Positions 21,726 through 30,388 of a stretch of 64,000 bases of DNA are shown here, piece after piece. Position numbers and translations under genes: made by a program. Location of the stretch: positions 620,001 through 684,000 of the forward strand of contig NZ_CP012673.1 in the NCBI RefSeq assembly GCF_002950945.1. Reading direction: 5' to 3'. Below the pieces are notes generated by a model. That model did no database searches and was not told the origin of the DNA. It saw nothing but the letters and a program-made list of their open reading frames with translations. Source of the DNA: Sorangium cellulosum (GTDB lineage: Bacteria > Myxococcota_A > Polyangia > Polyangiales > Polyangiaceae). The first letter of the stretch is position 1; every line of letters begins with the position of its first letter.

Positions 21726-23315
21726 TCACCGCCTGCCCCCGCGGGGGCCCCTCTTCCGCGCGCTCCCTCCACCGGCGGCCAGCTCGCGGGGCAGCGGATC
21801 GGGCGTGCCCAGGAAGCGCACCTCGCTCACGCGCCTCCGGGACGCGCCCTGCAGCGCCGCGTCGATCGCCGCGTTCACGATGTTGCGCGGCGTGTACAGG
21901 CACTTCTCGATCCAGAGCGGCGGGTGCTCCGCGCCTTGCTGCGACAGGAGGTAGTCGACCGCCAGCTCGAGCCGCCAGTCGTCTCCAGGGAGCGCCAGCC
22001 GGCGCGCGTGCCGGAGCGCCAGGACGCCGTACGCCGTCTCCTCGGCCGTCGGGCGGTCGTAGAACCCCCAGGAGCCGTCCGCGTTCTGCGTCTGCCTCAC
22101 CCAGTCGAGCGCCGTGCGCGCAAGCTCGTCGGCCACATGGCTGTGGGGCTCCGGGAGGTCGGCGAGCGCCGCGAGCGCGTGGGCGGTCGCGTAGTACGGC
22201 GAGATGTGCCACTTGTCGATCCAGTACGTCCCGTGGGTCCGCGTGTCGGCCAGGAAGGTGAGGATCCGGCCGATCTTCATGTCCCTCTCCTGGGTGGACG
22301 GCATCCACTTGAGCGTGTCGAGCACGTGCATGTTGACCCCCGAGGACGCGTGCCGCTCGTAAGGGTAGCTCGCATAGTGCCCGTCGCGTTCGAAGGGCGA
22401 CAGCGCGTCCGGCTTCACGTCGTACCCCATGGAGCGGAGCAGCAGCATCGCGACCGCCGTGTCGTCCGCGTCCGGCAGGGGGAAGGTCGCAGACGCGCTG
22501 ATCCCCTCTCCGGCGTCGAGGGCCGCCCGGAGCGCCGAGATCGTCGCCTCGGGCAGCAAGCCGGGGCCGCGCGCCCCACCGAGGAAGTGATGGTACGCGC
22601 TCCAGAGCAGATCGTACGTCTCGCAGGGGTGCACGACGGGCACCGCCGCGCCGCCGTCCAGCTCGAGGCACCGCCGCAGGTAGTCGACCGCGGCCTCGCT
22701 CTCCCTCTTGTGAAGGAAGAACGCCGTGGCCGCAGGAGAGCTGCCGACCGACCCGTTCTCCCACTGGACGGAAGCCAGGCGGTCCACATCGACCTCGTCG
22801 CCCAGGAACTCGAGCGAGTGGACGATCGTGACCTTGGGTGAGTAGAGGAGATCGCTCGGGATCATCGCGAGCTTGCGCCGGCGCTGCTCCGCGTAGATGT
22901 CGAGGTACGACGGCAGCCGGACGCCGGCGCGGGCCGCCCTGCTCTGCAACGTCGGCAGGAGCAGCTCGAACCCGACGAGCTCGACGGGCTCCCGCGAGAG
23001 CGCGTGTGCGTGCTGCCAGATGTAGCGCTGCCCGCTCTCCACCGCGCGTGTCGTCCGGGCGTCGCCCTTGAAGCGCGTGATCGCGCAGAGGGCGCTCAGC
23101 GTCGACAGGATGCGATCATGCTCGTACGCGATCTCGCCGCCCCAGCTCCCGTCCGGCCGCTGATGCTCGAACACCCACTCCAGCGCCGCCGGGAACCTCG
23201 GCCGCTCCGGGCGATCCGGGTCGGGCAGGCTCGCGACCCACGCCGTGTCGTAGGCGCAGCTGGCGATGGACGGGTGTGCAGCTGGATCGGGATTGGTCGT
23301 GCCCTCGTACGTCAT
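21726..23315 (-). CDS. Class II diterpene cyclase (copalyl-diphosphate-synthase-like)
   Basis: 529 residues, the normal length of bacterial class II diterpene cyclases. The proton-donating DxDD motif is DADD at 282-285. Other family marks are the N-terminal AYDTAW (about 21-26), the repeated QxxDGSWG motifs (QRPDGSWG near 52-59 and QNADGSWG in the C-terminal half), and an intact alpha-alpha barrel pattern. There is no class I DDxxD, so it should protonate and cyclise GGPP to a labdadienyl/copalyl-type diphosphate while keeping the diphosphate. AGGATGAG lies just before ATG 23315. It is second in the operon after the GGPP synthase gene (112-bp gap). Stereochemistry and any hydroxylation of the product cannot be read from sequence. 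Confidence 0.88.
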   Translation of the reverse strand: MTYEGTTNPDPAAHPSIASCAYDTAWVASLPDPDRPERPRFPAALEWVFEHQRPDGSWGGEIAYEHDRILSTLSALCAITRFKGDARTTRAVESGQRYIWQHAHALSREPVELVGFELLLPTLQSRAARAGVRLPSYLDIYAEQRRRKLAMIPSDLLYSPKVTIVHSLEFLGDEVDVDRLASVQWENGSVGSSPAATAFFLHKRESEAAVDYLRRCLELDGGAAVPVVHPCETYDLLWSAYHHFLGGARGPGLLPEATISALRAALDAGEGISASATFPLPDADDTAVAMLLLRSMGYDVKPDALSPFERDGHYASYPYERHASSGVNMHVLDTLKWMPSTQERDMKIGRILTFLADTRTHGTYWIDKWHISPYYATAHALAALADLPEPHSHVADELARTALDWVRQTQNADGSWGFYDRPTAEETAYGVLALRHARRLALPGDDWRLELAVDYLLSQQGAEHPPLWIEKCLYTPRNIVNAAIDAALQGASRRRVSEVRFLGTPDPLPRELAAGGGSARKRGPRGGRR

Positions 23316-23427
23316 GTTCTCATCCTTTCAGAACCAAAAAACCGGTGTCGCGCGGATCTCTGCTGCGGCGCGGCGGCTGCTCCGCGCGTGGACAGCCGCC
23401 GGGGCCTGATGGGCGCCCGCCCGCGCT

Positions 23428-24453
23428 TCAGCTCGCCGAAAGGTCGGCCGCGAGCGCGTGCGCGATGGGGGCCAGGCAGCGCCAACCCCAATTAGGAAGG
23501 ACCTTTGCCATCCAGTGGATCTCGAGCTGCTGCGCGGCGGACCTGATCCAACCCGCGGTCGCGCGCAGCGCCCCGCAGCGGGCGAGGGCGTCCACCGCCT
23601 CGTCCACCATCGCGAGGGTGCGCTGCTCCCGCGCGCACTCGAGCAGGGCGCGGACGGGCGCGACGGCCTGCGCGCTCCCGTGCTCGAGCGCCCAGATCAC
23701 GGGGAACGACAGCTTCCCCTCCATCAGATCACGGCCGCGGTGCGTGCGCCCCTTGTCGCCGACGATGTCCAGGTAATCGTCCTGCACCTGGAACAGCAGC
23801 CCCACGTCCTCCCCGTAGGTCGTGGCGCTCTCGACGACGTCGGCCTCCGCGCCCGCCGCCAGCGCGCCCGCGCGGACGCAGGCGGCGAACAGCGCCCCCG
23901 TCTTGCTCCTGGCCATGGCCTCCCACGCCTTCAGCGTCACCGCCGGCGCCGGGCGCTGGTGGAGATCCAGATCCATCGCCTGTCCCTCGGCGATCCGCGT
24001 CAGCGCGTCCATGAGAAACGGAAGGAACTGACGTGCTGCCGGGGAGCGCGCGATGCGCTCGATCCCCTGGAAGATGAGGGCATCGCCGGCGTTGATGGCC
24101 TGCGCGACGCCCCACTGGAACCACACGGCCGGACGGCCTCTACGGTGCGAGTCTCCATCCTGGATGTCGTCATGGATGAGCGTCGCGTTGTGCAAGAGCT
24201 CGAGGCCGACCCCGAGATCCAGCGCATCCTCGGCGCGTCCGCCGAGGTTGATGCACACCCAGATGGGCAACAGGGCGCGCATCCGCTTGCCGCCCGACGC
24301 GAGGTGATACGCCGTCATCCCGTGGACCAGCCCCGCGCCCTGGCGCTCCATGACGCGCCGCTCGACCTCACCTGAGTACCGCCGCCTCACCTCTTCGTAA
24401 TCGAGGAGCGCGGTCCGCAGGGCGCTTAAGCCTTCTATACTCGTCGTCATCAT
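23428..24453 (-). CDS. Polyprenyl diphosphate synthase, probably GGPP synthase
   Basis: 341 residues from ATG 24453. The first Asp-rich motif is DDIQD at 95-99 (LIHDDIQDGDSHRRGRP) and the second is DDYLD at 225-229. Small residues (Ala and Thr) four and five positions before the first motif argue against farnesyl diphosphate synthase and for a C20 or longer product. Location at the head of a set with a class II diterpene cyclase makes GGPP the expected product. It elongates IPP with allylic diphosphates in the cytoplasm. A tandem ATGATG marks the start; a longer frame to 24540 exists but has no family residues. A candidate promoter lies about 160 bp upstream. Confidence 0.9.
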   Translation of the reverse strand: MMTTSIEGLSALRTALLDYEEVRRRYSGEVERRVMERQGAGLVHGMTAYHLASGGKRMRALLPIWVCINLGGRAEDALDLGVGLELLHNATLIHDDIQDGDSHRRGRPAVWFQWGVAQAINAGDALIFQGIERIARSPAARQFLPFLMDALTRIAEGQAMDLDLHQRPAPAVTLKAWEAMARSKTGALFAACVRAGALAAGAEADVVESATTYGEDVGLLFQVQDDYLDIVGDKGRTHRGRDLMEGKLSFPVIWALEHGSAQAVAPVRALLECAREQRTLAMVDEAVDALARCGALRATAGWIRSAAQQLEIHWMAKVLPNWGWRCLAPIAHALAADLSAS

Positions 24454-24614
24454 TGGTTCCCGCGACCCCCCGTGTTGCCCAAGGTCAAATGTCCTGTCTC
24501 CAGGATCACAGGAAACGTGTGTCGATCGCTGGGGGGACACGGCTCTTGCGCGATAGAGTGTCTCGCGCGATGGATGACGATTGCTCGTTGAGCGGCCTGC
24601 GTCCGATTGCGATC

Positions 24615-24643
24615 GAAATTACCGATTATGTAAACCCTGTCAA
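24615..24643 (-). promoter_or_regulatory. Candidate sigma-70-type promoter for the terpene operon
   Basis: Read on the minus strand, a perfect TTGACA (24643-24638) is followed after 16 bases by TAATTT (24621-24616), and the whole stretch is locally AT-rich. It would start transcription about 160 bases before the GGPP synthase ATG. The -10 match is weak, so the exact box is uncertain. Confidence 0.4.
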
Positions 24644-25507
24644 GCTGATTTCGCGATGTTGCGCACAGAGCGATAGAGGCGCACGCGTCACGTCTTCTAT
24701 CGAGCAGCTCGCATCATGCAGAACTATCGGAACCACGCACGGCTCGCGACATCCGTGCAGGATCGTTCACGTCGCCGTTACCGGAACGTGCCAGCCGCGT
24801 CCCTTCCCGCCCGTGCGCGGCGTCACCCGTGACGCTCGCTCGACCTCGGACGCGGCCTGCGCGGCGCGGCCTCGTCCACCATGCAGCCAGCCGGCGCGCC
24901 CGGACGGCCGCGCGCTCCATGTCCCGGACACGAAGCGCCGCCGCGCCGATGCACCCGTGTGCAGCGCCGCGCACGTGTCGACACCTCGATCGAGCCTGCC
25001 TCGCGCATCCGTCCGCTTCCCTGAGATCAACATTCCAAGCCATGGAGCACGTCGATGCGCGACTCCGGAGAGTCGCACATCGCACGACATGTCACGTCCG
25101 TATCATAGCGGCGAGGTCACCGCGGGCAAGTTAATCCTTCGTAAGAGGGTTGAACGCCCGGATCTCTTGCGATTTCATGGACTTGTGCGTGTCGGGTTTC
25201 AGCCGTGAAACGACGTAATGAAACGGCGTTGCACCGATGTGCTCTGCGATGCCGCGTCGAGCTCGGCCTGCCGAACCAATGAGCATGGCACCAGGCCGTC
25301 CGTAGCGCCGCGTTTTTTCTTAGTACGGCAAACATCTCGAGTCTCGCCGCGCGCGGCGAGAGCGGCGAGAGCGGCGGATCGCGCTGCGCGCTGCGCGCTG
25401 CGGCGCGGTCGCTCCTGTCCGGAGCGGCGTCCCGTCGCGGAGCGCTCTGCGAGTGTTCGATTCCTGCAACACGGAAACAGCAAAGAAACGCGCGCGCTGG
25501 CGTGCGA

Positions 25508-25565
25508 CGACAGCAGTGAAATCCAATGGAATTGCTGTCGATATCGACATGAACACGACAGCAGC
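25508..25565. repeat. CGACAGCA hairpin with an extra direct copy
   Basis: CGACAGCA at 25508-25515 is inverted as TGCTGTCG at 25533-25540, with an inner TCCA/TGGA pair between them. A further direct CGACAGCA(GC) follows at 25556-25565. The local sequence is unusually AT-rich for this genome. It lies about 160 bp beyond the cobQ stop. It could be a protein-binding site or an RNA hairpin at the operon's 3' end; no T-tract supports a simple terminator. Confidence 0.4.
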
Positions 25566-25692
25566 ATGACGCGCGTGTTCACCGGGCGCGGCGCGTACCG
25601 CAGCGCGTTGGCGCGCGGTCGTCGTCCTGTAACAGCCGCTCTCGCCTCGTGGTCGCGTGGGCGAGGGGGGTCGGGGGCTCCGCCGCCGGCGC

Positions 25693-25751
25693 GGCTCAGG
25701 GGCGCCGGTCGAGCCCCACGAGGGCTCAGGGGCGCCGGTCGAGCCCCACGA
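25693..25751. repeat. Tandem 29-bp duplication of the cobQ 3' end
   Basis: The 29 bases at 25693-25721 and 25723-25751 are identical, giving a 30-bp period. The second copy contains the last eight sense codons and the stop of cobQ; the first lies just beyond the stop and would encode the same peptide end in the same frame. Loss of the internal stop would extend CobQ by ten residues. Confidence 0.85.
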
Positions 25752-27276
25752 TCCGGTCGAGCAACGCGCGATCGAGGCTCGACTCCACCGCCGTGGCGAG
25801 CCGGTCGTACTCGTCGTGCCGGCTCGGGATCGCCGGCTCGCCCGCGGGCGCGGCGGGCAGCCCTCGCCGCTCGCGCAGGGCCGAGAGCAGCGACCGCCGG
25901 AGCCCGTCGTTCTCGAAGATCCCGTGGATCATCGTCCCGACGACGGCCCCGTCCGCGGAGACGGCCCCGTCGAGCGCCCGCTCCGCCGCGCCGCTCCGCG
26001 ACCGGATCTCGAACGCCGCGCGCGCGCCCCCCGCGCGCTCCACCCGGCCCATGTGGATCTCGTAGCCGGCGAGCTCTCCGTCCGCCCCGCCGGCGCACGC
26101 CGCGCCGCCCAGGAACGACGCGCCGGCGAGCCGCGCCCGCACCTGCGCCACCGTCTTCGTCCGCTCGAACCTCGTCCACACGTCGAGCAGCCCGAGCCCC
26201 CGCGCGGCCGGCTCCGCCGACTCGACGCCTTCCGGATCCTCGATCGCCCCGCCGAGCATCTGGCACCCGCCGCAGATCCCGAGCGTCCACCCGCCCTCCC
26301 GGGCGCGCTTCGCGATCACCTCCGCGAGGCCGCTCGCGCGCAGCCACGCGAGATCGGCCATCGTGCTCTTCGTCCCGGGGAGCACCACGAGGTCGGCGCC
26401 GCCGATCTCGCCCGGACCCTCGATGTACCGGACCACGACGCCCCGCTCGTGCTCCAGCGGCTCGAGGTCGTCGTAATTCGATATGCGCGGCAGGCGCACC
26501 ACCGCGATGTCGAGCTGCCCGGCGCCCGCGGGGGCCCTCCGCCGCCGGCCCTCCAGCGACACCGAGTCCTCGTCCGCGATGCGGAGCTGCTTCAGATAGG
26601 GAACCACGCCGAGCACCGGGACGCCCGTCCGCGCGGTGAGCATCTCGAGCCCCGGCTCGAGCAGCTTGAGATCCCCGCGGAACTTGTTGATCACGAACGC
26701 GGCCACGCGCGCGCGCTCGTCGGGATCCAAGAGCGCCATCGTCCCGACCAGCGCCGCGAACACACCCCCGCGATCGATGTCGCCCGCGAGCAGCACCGGC
26801 GCGTCGGCGACGCGCGCGACGTGCATGTTCACGATGTCGCGGTCCTTCAGGTTGATCTCCGCGGGGCTGCCCGCCCCCTCGATCACCACCACGTCGTGCG
26901 CCGCGCGCAGCCGCCCGAGCGCGCCGGCGATGATGTCCTTGAGCTCGCCGCGAGAGGCATAATAATCGCGCGCGTGCAGGCTCCCGATCGGCTTGCCGAG
27001 GACGACCACCTGCGAGCGCGAGTCGCCCTCCGGCTTGAGCAGGACCGGGTTCATATCGACCGTCGGCGCGACGCGCGCCGCCTCGGCCTGCACCGCCTGC
27101 GCCCGGCCGATCTCGCCGCCGTCCAGGGTCGCGAAGGAGTTCAGCGCCATGTTCTGCGACTTGAACGGCGCGACCCTGAGGCCCCGCCGCTGGAACATCC
27201 GGCAGAGCGCGGTGCAGAGCAGGCTCTTGCCGACAGAGGACGCGGTGCCCTGCACCATGACGGTGAGCGCTGCCAT
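25726..27276 (-). CDS. cobQ: Cobyric acid synthase (CobQ/CbiP)
   Basis: 516 residues, standard length. It amidates the b, d, e and g side chains of adenosyl-cobyrinate a,c-diamide using glutamine and ATP. The N-terminal dethiobiotin-synthetase-like domain has P-loop GTASSVGKS (about 10-18) and KSQNMALNSF. The C-terminal class I amidotransferase domain has the nucleophile Cys in GICGGCQMLGG near 336 and the His in MIHGIFEND. The start is firm: GGAGG seven bases before ATG 27276, overlapping the cbiB stop as TAATG. It is the last gene of the cobalamin biosynthesis operon. Its 3' end is duplicated in tandem. Confidence 0.96.
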   Translation of the reverse strand: MAALTVMVQGTASSVGKSLLCTALCRMFQRRGLRVAPFKSQNMALNSFATLDGGEIGRAQAVQAEAARVAPTVDMNPVLLKPEGDSRSQVVVLGKPIGSLHARDYYASRGELKDIIAGALGRLRAAHDVVVIEGAGSPAEINLKDRDIVNMHVARVADAPVLLAGDIDRGGVFAALVGTMALLDPDERARVAAFVINKFRGDLKLLEPGLEMLTARTGVPVLGVVPYLKQLRIADEDSVSLEGRRRRAPAGAGQLDIAVVRLPRISNYDDLEPLEHERGVVVRYIEGPGEIGGADLVVLPGTKSTMADLAWLRASGLAEVIAKRAREGGWTLGICGGCQMLGGAIEDPEGVESAEPAARGLGLLDVWTRFERTKTVAQVRARLAGASFLGGAACAGGADGELAGYEIHMGRVERAGGARAAFEIRSRSGAAERALDGAVSADGAVVGTMIHGIFENDGLRRSLLSALRERRGLPAAPAGEPAIPSRHDEYDRLATAVESSLDRALLDRIVGLDRRP

Positions 27277-28220
27277 TATAAAGCCTCCTTCCAATACCCC
27301 ATCACGTCGATCGCGAGCGCCGCGAGCGCCGCGAGCGCGGCGAAGAGCAGCGCCGCGAGCACCATGATGCGACAGGCCTCGTCGATGAGCTCCCGCCGGA
27401 GCGGCGCGATCGGGTCGCCGAGGCGGTAATGGCCGCGCTTCTCGAGCTCGACCCGGAGCAGCCCGGCCATCGCCGCCATGGGCCGGCCGGCGTTCGGGCT
27501 CTCGGTGAGGCCGCCGTCGCGCCGGAGCACGGCGAGGCCGCGGCGCGCGTCGGCGCCGCGGAGCCACCCGGCGGTGACGAGCAGGAGCGCGGTGATCCTC
27601 GCGGGCACGAAGTTGAGCGCGTCGTCGAGCCGCGCCGACGCCTTGCCGAGGTACTCGTAGCGGCCGTGATACCCCACCATCGCGTCGAGGGTGTTCACGG
27701 CGCGGTAGAAGAGCGCGCCGGGGAGGCCGAAGAGGGCGAAATAGAAGAGCGGGGCGACGACGCTGTCCGAGGTGTTCTCGGCGACCGACTCGATGGATGC
27801 GGCGACGAGCGCTGGCTCGTCGAGGTCGGAGGCGTCACGGCTGCACAGGCTCCCGAGGGCGGCGCGGGCCGCGGGGAGGTCGCCGGCCGCGAGCGCGTCG
27901 CGCACGCCGAAGGCCGCGCCGCGCAGGGCGCGCAGGGCGAAGGTGGGTTTGAGAAGGACTCCTGACAAAAGCACCGAGAGGGCCGGGTGCGGGGCGAGCA
28001 GCGCGGCGAGGCCGGCGCCGAGCGCCGCGAACAGGCAGGGGACGGTGAGGGCCATGAGGGCGCCCCAGAGGAGCTCCGCGATGCGGCCGCCCGCCGGGGC
28101 ACGGCGCTTGAGGAGCTGGATGGTGGAGCCCATCCACACGACCGGGTGGACGGCGGCAGGCGGCTCGCCGCAGGCGAGGTCGAGCGCGACCGCGACGAGC
28201 AGCGCGGCGGCGGCGCTCAA
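27276..28220 (-). CDS. cbiB: Adenosylcobinamide-phosphate synthase (CbiB/CobD)
   Basis: 314 residues of the integral membrane CbiB family, which attaches the aminopropanol arm to adenosyl-cobyric acid. Conserved features: [18 protein letters not shown] at the N-terminus, [37 protein letters not shown] in the centre, and [13 protein letters not shown] near the C-terminus, with several hydrophobic helices. The frame opens with TTG at 28220 behind GAGG spaced 7 bases. An ATG with its own GAGGAAAG lies 32 bases upstream (28252) but is out of frame because of local repeats and reads an 11-residue peptide that stops across the TTG. The 57-bp gap to cobU is by far the widest in the cbiD-to-cobQ section of the operon. 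Confidence 0.93.
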   Translation of the reverse strand: MSAAAALLVAVALDLACGEPPAAVHPVVWMGSTIQLLKRRAPAGGRIAELLWGALMALTVPCLFAALGAGLAALLAPHPALSVLLSGVLLKPTFALRALRGAAFGVRDALAAGDLPAARAALGSLCSRDASDLDEPALVAASIESVAENTSDSVVAPLFYFALFGLPGALFYRAVNTLDAMVGYHGRYEYLGKASARLDDALNFVPARITALLLVTAGWLRGADARRGLAVLRRDGGLTESPNAGRPMAAMAGLLRVELEKRGHYRLGDPIAPLRRELIDEACRIMVLAALLFAALAALAALAIDVMGYWKEAL

Positions 28221-28295
28221 CGGCCGTCCTCACCGACGGCAGCGGCGCTCATCTTTCCTCACCGACGACGGCGGCGCTCAACGGCCGTCCTCACC
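28209..28295. repeat. Triplicated segment at the cobU-cbiB junction
   Basis: GCGGCGCTCA occurs at 28210-28219, 28242-28251 and 28271-28280. The outer two copies share 26 identical bases (28209-28234 and 28270-28295). One outer copy encodes the CobU C-terminus and stop; the other supplies the ribosome binding site and TTG start of cbiB. The middle copy carries GAGGAAAGATG instead. Confidence 0.85.
28217..28252 (-). other. Possible 11-codon leader ORF before cbiB
   Basis: Read on the minus strand, GAGGAAAG is followed by ATG 28252 and the peptide [11 protein letters not shown], then TGA at 28219-28217. The TGA overlaps the TTG start of cbiB at 28220, so ribosomes could reinitiate on cbiB. The peptide's last residues (VGEDGR) repeat the CobU C-terminus, and its first residues repeat the CbiB start, as expected from duplication. 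It is either a leader that couples translation or a relic of the displaced original cbiB start. Confidence 0.45.
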
Positions 28296-28853
28296 CACGA
28301 CGGCGACCGGGCCCGGGCGCAGGCGGAGGATCACGCCCATCATCGCCATGTAGAGCTCGCTCGCCGAGCGGCCGAGCCGCTGGTGCGCGCGCCCAGCGAG
28401 GTCGCGGAACACACGGCCGAGCGGGCTCTCGGGGACGACGCCCATCCCCACCTCGTTCGAGACGAGCACCACGTGTGGTCGCGCCGACTCGACCGCGGCC
28501 GCGAGCGCCTCGATGTGCTCGTGGATGTGGGCCTCGGCCTCGTCGCGCAGCAGCAGGTTCGACAGCCAGAGCGTGAGGCAGTCGACCACGACGACGTCGA
28601 CGCCGGAGAGCGCGGCGATGCGCTCCGGCAGCGCGACCGGCTCCTCCACGGTGGTGAACTCGTCGCCTCGCTCGCGGATGTGGGCCGCGATGCGCGCCCT
28701 CATCTCGTCGTCGAACGGCTGGGCGGTCGCGATGAAGGCGCGGCGCTGGCCGAGCGAGCGCGCGAGCGCGAGCGCGAAGGCGCTCTTGCCGGAGCGCACG
28801 CCGCCGCCGATCAGGGCGACCCGCCGCGGCGCCGCGCCGTCGTCGCGGCTCAT
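28278..28853 (-). CDS. cobU: Adenosylcobinamide kinase / guanylyltransferase (CobU/CobP)
   Basis: 191 residues, normal length for the bifunctional enzyme that phosphorylates adenosylcobinamide and transfers GMP to it before ring assembly of the lower ligand. P-loop GGVRSGKS lies near 16-23, with VVDCLTLWLSNLL and LVSNEVGMGVVPESPLGRVFRDLAG as strong family motifs. ATG 28853 has AGGAG eight bases upstream and overlaps the cobB stop by four bases (ATGA). The C-terminus falls in the triplicated segment at the cbiB junction. The partner enzymes CobS and CobT are not in this window. Confidence 0.95.
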   Translation of the reverse strand: MSRDDGAAPRRVALIGGGVRSGKSAFALALARSLGQRRAFIATAQPFDDEMRARIAAHIRERGDEFTTVEEPVALPERIAALSGVDVVVVDCLTLWLSNLLLRDEAEAHIHEHIEALAAAVESARPHVVLVSNEVGMGVVPESPLGRVFRDLAGRAHQRLGRSASELYMAMMGVILRLRPGPVAVVGEDGR

Positions 28854-30388
28854 CGCGCGCGCTCCTTCCGGTACGCCGCGGCGCTCGCGACGAGCCCCTC
28901 CGGCACGAGCGGGTTGGACGCCCAGTGGGCGTGGACGTAGGAGGCGAGCACGCTCTGCGTCCAGTAGCCCTCGCGCGCGACCTGGCCGCCGCGCCGGCGG
29001 CGCACGGAGTAGGCGTGCTCGATCGGCAGGGGCGGGGAGGACGTCGCGGGCGCGGGCGCAGGAGACGCCGCGGGCGCGGGCGGCGAGGGGGCGGGGGTCG
29101 ACGGCGAGGCCGGCGCCGATGCCGCCGGGGACGCGGGCGACACGGGGCGGAGCTCGGAGTAGCGGAACTGATGGCCGCGGAAGCGGAGCCCGGCCTGGCC
29201 GAGGATCGTGCGCGCCTGCGTCTCCACCTCGACGTACCCGAGCGCCTGAAGCCGCTCGCACATCACGGCCTCCGCGGGGATGAGCCCGACCATCGGGTGC
29301 GCTCGCCCGTCGAGGGTGCGGATCGCCTCGGCGAGGACCATGAGCCCGCCGCACTCGGCGTAGATCGGGCCCCCGCCGCCGGCGAACGCGCGGATCTCGG
29401 CGCGCATCGCGGCGTTCTCGGCCAGGCGCTCCGCGTGCACCTCCGGGTACCCCCCGCCGAGGTAAAGCGCGTCCACGTCGGGCAGGCGCACGTCGCGCAG
29501 CGGCGAGAACCGGACGAGCTCGGCCCCGGCGGCCTCGAGGCGGCGCAGATTGTCCGCGTAGTAGAAGTGGAAGGCCTCGTCGAAGGCGACGCCGATCCGC
29601 GCCGCGCGCGGCCGAGCGCCGGGCGGATCGACGCGCGGTTCGCCGGACACCGTCGCCGCCCTCGCCGGAGGCGGCGACGGCGGCGGCGACGGCAAGGCCG
29701 GCGCCCCGCGCGCGATCTCGAGCAGCGCGTCGAGCCCGATCCATTCCTCGGCCCGCGCCCCCCAGTGGTCCAGGCGCTCCTCGGGGAGCGCCGCCTCGTC
29801 GGCGGTGCGCAGCCCGAGGTGGCGCTCGGGGAAGCGCTGCGCCTCGTCCCGCGGCAGCCCGCCGAGCACCGGCGGCGAGCGCTGCGCCTGCCGCAGGAGG
29901 TCGAGGTGGCCCCGGCTGCCGACCTGGTTGCACACGACCCCGGCGACGCGGAGCCCCGGGTCGAAGGTCGCGAAGCCCTGCACCAGCGCCGCGATGCTGC
30001 GGGCCATGCCGGACGCGTCGGCGACGAGCACGACCGGCGCCTCGAGCCACTTCGCGATCTCGGCCGTGGAGCCCTCCTCGCCCGCGGGGCTCGCGCCGTC
30101 GAACAGCCCCATCACGCCCTCGAGGAGCGCGACGTCGGCGCCCGCGGACTCCTCCGCGAACGTGGACAGCACGGCGTCCCGGCCCATCATCCAGCCGTCG
30201 AGGTTGTGCGACGCGCCCGCGATCGCGCGCGCGTGGTACGTCGGATCCAGGTAGTCGGGGCCGCACTTGAAGAGCGCGACCCGGAGGCCGCGCGCCCGGA
30301 GCGCACGCGCGATCGCCACCGTGACGGTCGTCTTGCCGACGCCGCTCGCGACGCCGGCGACGACGAGCCGGGGGATCTGCCGGGACAT
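28850..30388 (-). CDS. cobB: Cobyrinic acid a,c-diamide synthase (CobB/CbiA)
   Basis: 512 residues. It amidates the a and c side chains of cobyrinate. The N-terminal ATP domain has P-loop GVASGVGKTT near 12-21 and KCGPDYLDPTYH. The C-terminal glutaminase domain has YLGGGYPEVHAERLA and the nucleophile Cys in YAECGGLMVLAEAI. Two Pro/Ala/Ser-rich insertions are visible, one between the domains and a longer one (about 425-460) just before the conserved EHAYSVRRR/EGYW end. They are low-complexity and probably disordered. Start ATG 30388 overlaps the cobA stop by one base (TGATG). Because cbiX, cbiG and cbiD indicate a cobalt-early route, the substrate is probably cobalt-cobyrinate as for CbiA. Confidence 0.95.
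   Translation of the reverse strand: MSRQIPRLVVAGVASGVGKTTVTVAIARALRARGLRVALFKCGPDYLDPTYHARAIAGASHNLDGWMMGRDAVLSTFAEESAGADVALLEGVMGLFDGASPAGEEGSTAEIAKWLEAPVVLVADASGMARSIAALVQGFATFDPGLRVAGVVCNQVGSRGHLDLLRQAQRSPPVLGGLPRDEAQRFPERHLGLRTADEAALPEERLDHWGARAEEWIGLDALLEIARGAPALPSPPPSPPPARAATVSGEPRVDPPGARPRAARIGVAFDEAFHFYYADNLRRLEAAGAELVRFSPLRDVRLPDVDALYLGGGYPEVHAERLAENAAMRAEIRAFAGGGGPIYAECGGLMVLAEAIRTLDGRAHPMVGLIPAEAVMCERLQALGYVEVETQARTILGQAGLRFRGHQFRYSELRPVSPASPAASAPASPSTPAPSPPAPAASPAPAPATSSPPLPIEHAYSVRRRRGGQVAREGYWTQSVLASYVHAHWASNPLVPEGLVASAAAYRKERAR

Larger units (their letters stand above)
24454..25692. other. Non-coding region between the terpene and cobalamin operons
   Basis: About 1.24 kb without a supported gene. 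It is less GC-rich than its surroundings in places (24600-24660, 25120-25200, 25480-25560). It should hold the promoter of the terpene operon (candidate at 24615-24643) and the 3' region of cobQ. It also carries a hairpin/repeat element at 25508-25565 and CGCTGCGCGCTGCGCGCTGCG-like slippage near 25380-25402. Frames through it are rich in Arg, Pro and Ser and have no family signature. Confidence 0.5.

Noticed and set aside
19086..24453. Gibberellin biosynthesis operon
   Set aside because: Only one P450 is present, and the ferredoxin, dehydrogenase and other CYP genes of that operon are missing; the class I motif also differs.
24453..25208. Plus-strand frame in the terpene-cobalamin gap
   Set aside because: Mixed composition, no ribosome binding site and no recognisable motif; it overlaps the start region of the GGPP synthase operon.
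25451..25475. tRNA-like GTTCGATTCC (T-loop)
   Set aside because: The flanking bases do not form the 5-bp T-stem and no acceptor or anticodon arms can be built.
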